Assembly (NCBI RefSeq): GCF_002788215.1 | Contig: NZ_CP024845.1 | Location: forward strand, 1,178,001 to 1,242,000 | Direction: 5' to 3' | Source of the DNA: Halohasta litchfieldiae | GTDB lineage: Archaea; Halobacteriota; Halobacteria; Halobacteriales; Haloferacaceae | DNA: 64,000 bases | In this document: positions 17,290 through 24,113 of the stretch, piece after piece | Layout of the letters: each line of letters opens with the position of its first letter | How positions within the stretch are numbered: position 1 is the first letter of the stretch | The notes under the pieces: model-generated | The model's database searches: none | What the model was told of the DNA's origin: nothing | Seen by the model: the letters and a program-made list of their open reading frames with translations, nothing else | Translations under genes and position numbers: made by a program

Positions 17290-17310
17290 GTAATACTCAT
17301 TACGTATTAC
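17290..17310 (+). promoter_or_regulatory. Inverted repeat ahead of the AbrB/PIN operon
   Basis: GTAATAC (17290-17296) and GTATTAC (17304-17310) are perfect inverted arms separated by 7 bp, 22 bp before the AbrB start. AbrB-type antitoxins usually repress their own operon through such sites, so this is a plausible autoregulatory operator overlapping the promoter. Confidence 0.5.
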
Positions 17311-17331
17311 TTCATATCTCCAAGTAGAGAC

Positions 17332-17613
17332 ATGCCACGCATCACCACAAAAGGTCAAGTCACTATCCCGAAGGAAATTCGAGAGACGCTCGGAATTGAG
17401 CCCGGTGACGAGATCGCCTTCGAAGAGGTTAGTTCTGGATACAAGATTCAAAAGAAAGAACCGACTACCGCAGACGGAAACGATCCTTTTGCTAAATACC
17501 GCGGCAGTGCCGAAAGCGACGAGACCATGCCCGAACGCATGCGTCGACTTCGTAGGGAGTACCCCCGAGACGTAGGAGACGATTGCGACGATGAGTCGGA
17601 GGCAGAGGCGTGA
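17332..17613 (+). CDS. AbrB/SpoVT-family antitoxin-like DNA-binding protein
   Basis: 93 residues. The N-terminal 45 are a swapped-hairpin AbrB domain: RITTKGQVTIPKEIRETLGI then PGDEIAFEEV. The C-terminal half is acidic and disordered (DDCDDESEAEA) with a PERMRRLRREYPRD helix that probably wraps the toxin. The stop codon overlaps the PIN gene start (GTGA). It pairs with that toxin-like nuclease as a VapBC-type module. The dyad at 17290-17310 fits self-repression. Confidence 0.88.
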   Translation: MPRITTKGQVTIPKEIRETLGIEPGDEIAFEEVSSGYKIQKKEPTTADGNDPFAKYRGSAESDETMPERMRRLRREYPRDVGDDCDDESEAEA

Positions 17614-18101
17614 TCACGTCGGTCGATACGAACGCCCTTCTCGCGCTGTTATACGATGATGATTATACAGACAAGAGTGAAACGGAGCTTCGACGTGCCT
17701 ACCGAGATGGTCGAGTCGTCATCACGTCAATTGTGTACGCTGAACTTTCAGCAGATGGTCACTTCGATTCGACATCCGAATTAGACCAATTCCTCGAAGA
17801 TTTCAGTATTCAGGTTACTGAGCCATCGCAAGAAGCACTTTTCCAAGCTGGCGAAGGATTTCAGCGATATTCTACCCGCCGACCAGATGGGCTTCAGTGT
17901 CCATCTTGCGGGGCAAAGCAGACTGTTCAGTGTGAAGAGTGTAGTGAAGATCTTGCACCACGTCAGCATATTGCTGCAGACTTCATTATTGGTGGGCACG
18001 CAACTGTCGATTGTGATGCGTTGGTTAGCTTTGATACAGCTTTCTATGAGACATATTTCCCGTCATTGACCATATATCCGGAATCATCGGCCCACGACTG
18101 A
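17610..18101 (+). CDS. PIN-domain toxin with an internal zinc-ribbon-like insert
   Basis: 163 residues beginning at GTG. PIN acidic residues: Asp in SVDTNALLAL, Glu in SIVYAELSAD, Asp in IAADFIIGGHA and Asp in LVSFDTAF. Between the third helix and the ADFIIG segment a Cys4 insert (CPSCGAKQTVQCEEC, residues about 98-112) is present, which simple VapC toxins lack. Mg-dependent RNA cleavage, for example of tRNA or rRNA, is the usual role. Partner antitoxin is the overlapping AbrB gene. The Cys4 insert may confer target specificity or metal-controlled stability (inference). Confidence 0.85.
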   Translation: MITSVDTNALLALLYDDDYTDKSETELRRAYRDGRVVITSIVYAELSADGHFDSTSELDQFLEDFSIQVTEPSQEALFQAGEGFQRYSTRRPDGLQCPSCGAKQTVQCEECSEDLAPRQHIAADFIIGGHATVDCDALVSFDTAFYETYFPSLTIYPESSAHD

Positions 18102-18269
18102 GCAGCTGTTTCGGACGCACTTGAGTTCAAGAGACCCAGTCTTGACGCCGTTGATATCTACACAACCCAGTAGCTCGTCATCTAGACGAGACAACTCAGA
18201 TGGCTGGATCCAATTCGTATTTGGGCGAAACGCATTTGCACGCACCATTCAAATAATGAAATAACGAGT
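18102..18269. other. Short intergenic region with a small hairpin
   Basis: CTCGTC/GACGAG (18174-18190, 5-base loop) could act as a terminator or spacer hairpin after the PIN gene. The 40 bp before the next start are AT-rich and likely contain its promoter. Confidence 0.35.
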
Positions 18270-18674
18270 ATGTCCGATCACCCGGCACATGAGATCGAAT
18301 CCGTCCGGAATCGGCTTAATGTCGTTACCCAGGAGACACGATTCGCGCTTCTCCAAGATATTCTTGGACATCCCTCGGAATTGCCGACGTTGAAAGAACT
18401 CGATTACGTCAATCCAAGCAAGAGTCAGACGACGATCCGGCAACATCTTGAGCAGCTGGTTGATGCGGATATCGTTGAACAGGTTACCTTGCCGAAAGAC
18501 CGACGCCAAAACGATCTTCCGTACACATTCTACGGGATCAGCGATAGTGGTCGACAATTCCTCAAAGAACACAAGCTACTCCGCGCACAGGATACGCTCC
18601 GAGAAATCTACGATCGGATAGAGAAGACAGATGACATCATCCGATACGAGACTGCCCCGCGACCTGAAAACTGA
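18270..18674 (+). CDS. Winged-helix transcriptional regulator
   Basis: 134 residues. The region NRLNVVTQETRFALLQDILG then SQTTIRQHLEQLVDADIVEQ is a winged helix-turn-helix, followed by the wing (LPYTFYGISDSGRQFL) and a C-terminal dimerisation helix ending IIRYETAPRPEN. It resembles ArsR/PadR-size haloarchaeal regulators. No ligand-binding cysteines are seen. It converges with the membrane nuclease gene (stop to stop 40 bp), so its target is not suggested by context. Confidence 0.8.
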   Translation: MSDHPAHEIESVRNRLNVVTQETRFALLQDILGHPSELPTLKELDYVNPSKSQTTIRQHLEQLVDADIVEQVTLPKDRRQNDLPYTFYGISDSGRQFLKEHKLLRAQDTLREIYDRIEKTDDIIRYETAPRPEN

Positions 18675-18714
18675 CCGTAATGGATCTGGTCAGAGGGTCG
18701 AGTGACCCTACCGT

Positions 18715-20079
18715 TTAAATGATGCCGCCGATGATGAGCAGACCAACGACAATCAAGAGCGTCATGATCACACTTCCTCCGGCCAGCAGCGTGTTCTCCA
18801 TAGCCTGCTTGTAAAACGGCATTTCAGCGTATTCAGTACGGAAGGATTCGAGATTCTCCTCGTCGTAGAAGTACTTCGTCTTGAGCGCGAACCGGTCGGT
18901 GACCGCACAACCCGTACAGACAGGCTCACCGGTCAGCCGTTCAGTTTCGATGTGACTCCCACACGCAACAGCGCCACAGTTCGCGCAATAGGTGTAGGTT
19001 TCGTCGACGCCGTGTGTCTCACAGTGGACGCAGCGATGGATACCGTCCTCAATCGTAACCCGAGAGGGGCCTGCGGCGTAGTACTCGTAGGGATGGCTGT
19101 AATCCTTCAGATGCGTCGTCTGTCGAACCTCCGGGAGGAACACTGGGTCAATAGACTGCACTGAGATATCCGAAAGGTTCGGCTCACAGGTCTTGTTGTA
19201 GGTCACGTTGTTGCCACCGGTGTAAGTCACCGTCGTCGTGTGGAACTCCTGGAGCCGGTCGACTGCCCACTCTTTGTATTCGGTTTCGGTCTGGCCGAAC
19301 CGGTGATCACTGACCTCGTCGAAGACCTCCTGAAACCGCTCAATATCGAGGTCGACCGTCGTGTGACGATTCTCCGCGACCAAGGTTGCAACGGCATCAT
19401 CGGCTACCGACGGATGACCGCGACCGGCGTGGACAACAAAGTTGGTTCGCTCATTAATTCGGTGGATAACCCCTACAGAAGTCTCGAATACCGCATTCGT
19501 GTCAGCAGTGACCGAGACAATTGGATTGAACGTGACCTGTGTGTGCGGCTCCGGAATTTCTGTGCTGTCGATGTTTTCGATATCACGGAAGGCCTCTTTG
19601 ATTGGTACTTCGATGGACGCTGCCGGATCGTATGGCCGGAGCGTCTCGTCACAGAGAATCTCGATGCGACCATTATAGAGATCGAGGCCGATCTCGTCGG
19701 CGATCCGCCGGAGGTCCTGGCCATCGGTGAGTTCGATCTGATACGGATCGTCATTCTGTTTCAGCCTGTCGGCGTACTCCTGTGCTGGCCCGGTGAACCG
19801 ACCAGTCGTCACGACCATACCGCGTTTCGGACCGTCGAACTCGAACGTCGCAATCGCGGAATGGAGTTTCTGGACGACCGGTCGACCAACTGAATCGGTG
19901 TGCTTGCACTCGACGACGACAGCCCGGCGGATTCCGTCGACGACTTCCTCCATCAAGATATCCCGTCCCTCATCAGCCGTTTTCGTCGCTTGCCGCACGT
20001 TTTCGTATCCGAGATTCCGGAAGACGTCCTCGATCACATCCTCGAATTCGAAGCCGGAGAGATCGTCCAGGACAGCCAT
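18715..20079 (-). CDS. Membrane-anchored Mrr-type restriction endonuclease-like protein
   Basis: 454 residues. N-terminal Mrr-cat domain: GFEFEDVIEDVFRNLGYENV, DEGRDILM (catalytic Asp), AVVVECKHTD (Glu-x-Lys) and a QKLHSAIATFEFDGPKRGMV helix-strand with a conserved Gln. Residues 150-330 form an uncharacterised middle domain rich in beta strands. Then comes a zinc finger with CVHC, CANC and CTGC pairs (about 345-385), and a single strongly hydrophobic C-terminal helix (LAGGSVIMTLLIVVGLLIIG). It may cleave methylated or foreign DNA at the membrane. A palindromic TATA region GCAGTATATACAGT about 30 bp upstream suggests a leaderless transcript. Confidence 0.82.
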   Translation of the reverse strand: MAVLDDLSGFEFEDVIEDVFRNLGYENVRQATKTADEGRDILMEEVVDGIRRAVVVECKHTDSVGRPVVQKLHSAIATFEFDGPKRGMVVTTGRFTGPAQEYADRLKQNDDPYQIELTDGQDLRRIADEIGLDLYNGRIEILCDETLRPYDPAASIEVPIKEAFRDIENIDSTEIPEPHTQVTFNPIVSVTADTNAVFETSVGVIHRINERTNFVVHAGRGHPSVADDAVATLVAENRHTTVDLDIERFQEVFDEVSDHRFGQTETEYKEWAVDRLQEFHTTTVTYTGGNNVTYNKTCEPNLSDISVQSIDPVFLPEVRQTTHLKDYSHPYEYYAAGPSRVTIEDGIHRCVHCETHGVDETYTYCANCGAVACGSHIETERLTGEPVCTGCAVTDRFALKTKYFYDEENLESFRTEYAEMPFYKQAMENTLLAGGSVIMTLLIVVGLLIIGGII

Positions 20080-20235
20080 ACTGATACTACCAACACTATT
20101 CTGTTAGCAGTATATACAGTATTTGAAACCGACAGTCGCAGATTTAGACGGTGAGAAGTCGGTTAGTTATCTCCGCTGTACGGCGGTTTGACAGTGTCGA
20201 CGACCCGTACGTCGAAATTCAGATTTGGCCGAAGA
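20080..20235. other. Promoter of the Mrr-like gene and downstream hairpin of the TumE-like gene
   Basis: Minus-strand TATA-like GTATATAC near 20110 serves the nuclease gene. CCGC...GGCGG arms near 20172-20186 may terminate minus-strand transcription from the TumE-like gene. No gene seen. Confidence 0.45.
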
Positions 20236-20721
20236 TTATGGCGGATTTTCACCGGTGTTGAGGTGTTTGAATGACTCCCTGTGATATGCCACTCGCCACA
20301 GTTTCAACACAGCCCGTGTCACGAGCCGGACGTCGACCTGTTTGATACACGAATCCTCGACATCAGCGGGATCTGACGATGCATCTGGCGGTGGATGGAA
20401 GTGACCAAGATCGCTTACGTGTGGGAAGTCGTCACCAGTTGGGTGTCTTCCCCACCGAAAATTCTGGTTCAGGGAGTCTGTATAGTGAAATTTATAGTCA
20501 CCTTGGGTTGTCCACTGAACATCAATCCGGGCAGATTCTGCATCACACAGTCCATCAGCCAATTCGATTGTGAGATGATTCGGTGACAAGTAATCATCCA
20601 CCGTTGCTGTAGCTAGCGGTTCTTCTTGATCACAAACATCCCGAATTGTGAGGAGTGCTTTTCGATCAATCGCACCACGCAAGGTGTGAGATTCTTCTGA
20701 GAGATACTCGCGATCAGACAT
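20236..20721 (-). CDS. TumE-like toxin candidate
   Basis: 161 residues. The core LTIELADGLCDAESARIDVQ then WTTQGDYKFHYTDSLNQNFR and the His/Pro-rich FPHVSDLGHFHPPPDA fit TumE/DUF6516-type proteins: a short beta-rich toxin with a Y-x-F/Y-H-Y/W-x-D stretch and a C-terminal P-H-x-H region. It starts 5 bp after the stop of a winged-helix gene and should be coupled to it. A truncated homologue with the same neighbour is present at 44047. The TA role is inferred from size, pairing and resemblance. Confidence 0.65.
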   Translation of the reverse strand: MSDREYLSEESHTLRGAIDRKALLTIRDVCDQEEPLATATVDDYLSPNHLTIELADGLCDAESARIDVQWTTQGDYKFHYTDSLNQNFRWGRHPTGDDFPHVSDLGHFHPPPDASSDPADVEDSCIKQVDVRLVTRAVLKLWRVAYHRESFKHLNTGENPP

Positions 20722-20726
20722 CGAAT

Positions 20727-21317
20727 CTATGGAGATGCGCTCGTTTTGGAGTTCGGCACGTTCTCGTCGTTGATGAATCGCTGGGCGCTCGAAATCGAAA
20801 GCGCAGCGTTTGCGAACGCGAGATTACGACGGGTTGTTTTCCATTCCAGGAGATCAGCGTCGACTTGGTCGTGATCAACGCTCTGTGTTGTGAGAGTCTC
20901 ATCGGCAGCTTTGACCGACAACTCTTCGGGTGACTCAGCGTCGTACTTCTCTTGGAAATCTCGGATGGTCGACCGGAGTTCCGAAACACGCTCACGCAGT
21001 TCTGCTACGGACAGCTCCTCAAGGATATCGGTCGCCTGCTCAACGACAAGCGATTCTGAAGATCGAGAGTACAGCGTCGCCCCATGGTCACCGGGTTGTG
21101 TTGAGACAAATCCGTCGTCTGAGAGCGTATTGAGATGCTTTCTGGCAGTCTTTTCTGAAACGTGTGCTCGCTCAGCGATAGCAGCGACGGGTTCTGGGGA
21201 GTATGCGTGGCTAATGATTTCTCTGACGCGAGTATACGGACTCATCTCCTGCTTCCATTCTTCAACGACTTCCTCATTGACATCATCAAACGGTTCTGGA
21301 GGGGGTGTATCAGGCAT
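20727..21317 (-). CDS. Winged-helix antitoxin-like regulator paired with the TumE-like gene
   Basis: 196 residues from the ATG at 21317 (MPDTPPPEPFDDV); a frame extension to 21344 is less likely because the paralogue at 43496 starts at the equivalent place. The N-terminal wHTH (TRVREIISHAYSPEPVAAIA, ERAHVSEKTARKHLNTLSDD) is followed by a helical region ending in EWKTTRRNLAFANAALSISS, a motif also present in the paralogue. It probably represses its own operon and neutralises the following protein. The upstream region has a minus-strand TATA-like run near 21355-21366. Confidence 0.78.
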   Translation of the reverse strand: MPDTPPPEPFDDVNEEVVEEWKQEMSPYTRVREIISHAYSPEPVAAIAERAHVSEKTARKHLNTLSDDGFVSTQPGDHGATLYSRSSESLVVEQATDILEELSVAELRERVSELRSTIRDFQEKYDAESPEELSVKAADETLTTQSVDHDQVDADLLEWKTTRRNLAFANAALSISSAQRFINDENVPNSKTSASP

Positions 21318-21394
21318 GGGTACACATACAATGTGAAGTATCATAGCTATTTTGGTGTAGTACTATATTACTTCAGAGCAGATTGAGTTCATCA

Positions 21395-22584
21395 GGCTCT
21401 GTTGAAACCCTTGGTAGTTGATACAAACAGTGTGCTGCATACAAGGCGCGTATCTCGCACAGAAGTTCTTCGAAAACCAGCTGGTCGGATCGGTCAAGAC
21501 ACAGCATTCATCGACCGGCCGTTTCATTCGATATTACGTCTGAAGAACAGATTCAACAGAACCGAGTATCACGCACCTCCCGTTAAAACGACGATGTAGT
21601 CAGACAGATCGGCTCAGAACGAATCGGTTACACTCATATCGTACTGTCTTTGCGTAAGTATTAGTTTGACGCGTCAGAGACGACCACTATGGAACACCCG
21701 AGTGTTCTCGTGTTCGTCGAATTCCCTGATCCGAAGTTCCCGACCAGTGGGTTCTTGAATGGTCTCGCGTACCCGGACGCGGAACTCATCGGCTTCTACC
21801 AGGTTGACGAAGACGAGTCCGTTGAGGAAGCGCGGGCCGAACATGACGAAGAATTCAGAGCGGAACTAGCGAGACACGCTGAACAGTTTGAGGAACGAGG
21901 AGTACGGACCGAGTTCGACCTCACGTTCGACGACGATCCGGTTGAAACACGCGAAAAGGTCGCCAAGAAAGATGGCGTTGATGCGATTCTCACGTCTGGA
22001 GGAGCAAATACACTTGGAAGAGTGTTGATCGCTTCCCGTCACACGAAGAATGCGGAGGCGAAGGTGAATACGCTCCTCAATATAGTTGACCGTGACGAGC
22101 TTCTCTCAGTGGACCTCATACACGTAGCGGATCCAGATGACCCGGAGGGAGAAGCTGAGGGTGAAAGCGTCTTAAAATCGATGAGTTCGATCCTCACCGA
22201 CCAAGGGATCCCGTCGATTCGAATCAATCAAGAGGTACGGAAAGGGTCGGACGTATCGTTCGAACTGAGACAAGCAGCTCGCAACTACGACCTGTTCGTA
22301 ATGGGTGCAACCGAACAGGATGTCGGAGATGAAGTATTTGGCCCAGTTGGTGATTATATCGTTCACGAACAGGATGTTGCTGTTTTGACTCTTCGGTAAT
22401 CTTCGCCTCGTCGGGAGGCTGTTCCCGATGGTCAGCAGATGAAGTCGTATTGAACCCACACATTCACCGACTGGGTAATCCATTCGACTTGAGGCGAAGT
22501 AATCGAAGCCGTCGTGCTGACTTCATCCTCTATATTCAGCACGACCGTCAAAATATATCACTAATTGAGGATTTCAACAAGGCC
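21395..22584. mobile_element. Segment bracketed by IS5-type terminal repeats, carrying a stress protein gene
   Basis: GGCTCTGTTGAAACCC (21395-21410) matches the left repeat of the IS5-type element at 9449 in 15 of 16 positions. GGATTTCAACAAGGCC (22569-22584) matches its right repeat in 15 of 16. They enclose 1190 bp, almost the size of that IS (1193 bp), but contain a Usp-like gene instead of a transposase. Flanks CATCA and AATCA could be a decayed target duplication. A third inverse copy, GATTCAACAGAACC (21550-21563), makes a nested 169-bp MITE-like unit. Confidence 0.5.
21689..22399 (+). CDS. Universal stress protein-like, two-domain
   Basis: 236 residues, with two Usp-like alpha/beta halves. 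The first reads SVLVFVEFPDPKFPTSGFLN with KKDGVDAILTSGGANTLGRV. The second ends ARNYDLFVMGATEQDVGDEV then FGPVGDYIVHEQDVAVLTLR. The ATP-loop pattern G-2x-G-9x-G-S/T of nucleotide-binding Usp proteins is only partly kept (GATEQDVGDEVFGPVGD), so ATP binding is doubtful. The role would be stress tolerance by unknown means. The gene lies between IS5-type terminal repeats (21395 and 22584), which may have moved it. Confidence 0.78.
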   Translation: MEHPSVLVFVEFPDPKFPTSGFLNGLAYPDAELIGFYQVDEDESVEEARAEHDEEFRAELARHAEQFEERGVRTEFDLTFDDDPVETREKVAKKDGVDAILTSGGANTLGRVLIASRHTKNAEAKVNTLLNIVDRDELLSVDLIHVADPDDPEGEAEGESVLKSMSSILTDQGIPSIRINQEVRKGSDVSFELRQAARNYDLFVMGATEQDVGDEVFGPVGDYIVHEQDVAVLTLR

Positions 22585-22645
22585 AATCAAACCGTAATCG
22601 ACAACAGTCGTCAGAGGATGGAACTGCAGACAAGCTTTGATAGCA
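22400..22645. other. Spacer with hairpin and IS-type end
   Basis: GGGA...TCCC arms just after the Usp stop may end its transcript. GGATTTCAACAAGGCC at 22569 is an IS5-type terminal repeat in inverse orientation. No gene seen. Confidence 0.45.
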
Positions 22646-23155
22646 CTACCGGTCGTCTGGGAGCAAATCCTCGATGAACTGGAAGCCGTTAATAAAGGTG
22701 ATTGAGTCGCCATATCCTTCAGTCGCCAGTACAGTTTCAGCACCCTCACCCGCAGCAATATCAGTCGTGTAAATGTACACACTCGTGGCTGTGCCCGCAC
22801 TGAGGTGTTGAGCTGCTAATGCAGCAAGGGCGGCATCGGCCCGTTCGACCTCATCCGCTGGGCGGTCATCAGCGTTCGCGATGTATCGTTGGACACCATC
22901 CATCGCACGTGAAACGCTTGGTTGTGAGAACTCAAGTGGGGGAGCGACTGCCGTCCAGCCCTCCTCAATCGCTTTGTCGACTGGCAACTGCTGGCTGTCA
23001 GAGTTGTCCATGGTGAGTTCATTGTACACCCGCTCTGGAAGCACAAAGGTGAGATCGTTGCGGCGGGCGAACTGGCGAACGACTTTATATCGTTTATTCG
23101 ATGGCTTTCCCATCGCAACGAACAGGCCGGTATCGCCAATATGCAGTGAACTCAC
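22646..23155 (-). CDS. PIN-like domain protein (toxin candidate)
   Basis: 169 residues. Candidate PIN acidic residues: Asp in LHIGDTGLFVAM, Glu in VLPERVYNELT, Asp in EVERADAALAALAA and Asp in IYTTDIAAGEGAE, in the expected order. It ends FQFIEDLLPDDR. The start overlaps the stop of the upstream wHTH gene by 4 bp, so the two form a coupled pair of the TA type. RNA cleavage is the expected activity if the PIN assignment holds. The overlap and size are typical, though sequence similarity to VapC is weak. Confidence 0.7.
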   Translation of the reverse strand: MSSLHIGDTGLFVAMGKPSNKRYKVVRQFARRNDLTFVLPERVYNELTMDNSDSQQLPVDKAIEEGWTAVAPPLEFSQPSVSRAMDGVQRYIANADDRPADEVERADAALAALAAQHLSAGTATSVYIYTTDIAAGEGAETVLATEGYGDSITFINGFQFIEDLLPDDR

Positions 23156-23736
23156 GTGTCGAATTGGTCGACATCAATCGCGTCGAGTGAGGCTCCTGAG
23201 GATTCGATCTCGTAGTATTCGTCGACGACAGGACCGAGTGCCTGAAGAATGATTTCGGCGGCCAGCGGTGAGATGTCGAGGTCCTGAGCCATCAATCGGT
23301 GAGTCATCTCGCCCCGTTCGCGTGCGACGGCGTAGGTGAGCGCCGTTGCGAGACCAGCAACCCCGTGACGGTCGATGTACGTATCGATATCGTCGTTTGT
23401 CTCGCGACGGCCGACTGCATCAATCAATGCTGGCGTAATCGTGTACTGGCGATCTTTGCTGGCCGTTACGGTCAAGTCAATCTCATTGGCGGCATACTGA
23501 CGAGGTTGCTCAGTTTGGGTTACCTCGACAACGCCAGTATCGACGAGTCGGTTTACATAGCTGTAGGCGGTTCCCTGAGCGAGCCCAAGATCATCTATCA
23601 CATCTTGAACAGTGGCCTTGCCTTCATGAGCGAGATACGTGTACAACTGAGCCAGCTGTGGCTCTTCGAGAAGGTCCGCAACCGAAAGGAAATCACGGAC
23701 GATGTTCCCGGTGGCCTGTTTCGAGGTGCGTGGCAT
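23152..23736 (-). CDS. TrmB-like winged-helix regulator paired with the PIN-like gene
   Basis: 194 residues. The wHTH lies at about 25-85 (EPQLAQLYTYLAHEGKATVQ, LAQGTAYSYVNRLVDTGVVE), followed by a beta/alpha domain with RQYTITPALIDAVGRRETND and a helical C-terminus. It looks like the antitoxin/repressor partner of the downstream PIN-like protein, with which it shares a 4-bp overlap. No operator dyad is obvious in the 60 bp upstream. Confidence 0.78.
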   Translation of the reverse strand: MPRTSKQATGNIVRDFLSVADLLEEPQLAQLYTYLAHEGKATVQDVIDDLGLAQGTAYSYVNRLVDTGVVEVTQTEQPRQYAANEIDLTVTASKDRQYTITPALIDAVGRRETNDDIDTYIDRHGVAGLATALTYAVARERGEMTHRLMAQDLDISPLAAEIILQALGPVVDEYYEIESSGASLDAIDVDQFDT

Positions 23737-24113
23737 AGGTTTGTTCTCACTTACAGATTACAGCGAATCCGTAAAGAGTGTTTGGATCATTTTTCCGGAG
23801 TTTCTTAACCTACAAAACAGAGACAGCCAGCATTTGGTCTTTCCAGGACGCAATGCGACAGGCATTGGCAGCTTGACCAACACCCAATCGGAGAGACCCT
23901 GATGATGAGTCGACTATTGCATTACGAGTGGAAAGAGCAAATATTGTTGGTTAATCTTTGATCAGATCACAAGACACAGTAGACCGTCTCGGGGTCAAGC
24001 CTGAGGCACTCGGCGCGCTCGGAGTATAAATCCAAGAAACCTGGAAGCTACACGCCATTGGTTATGTGAAAATCTGGAGTCAAAGATAGCATGTCAGGAG
24101 TATCAAAGAGACG
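23737..24113. other. Spacer between divergent TA-like and polB genes
   Basis: No gene. It contains single TTAACCTACAA (23805-23815) and TTGTTGGTTAA (23944-23954) half-sites of the dispersed repeat family, too far apart (139 bp) to form a standard pair, and AT-rich DNA likely holding the polB promoter. Confidence 0.45.
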
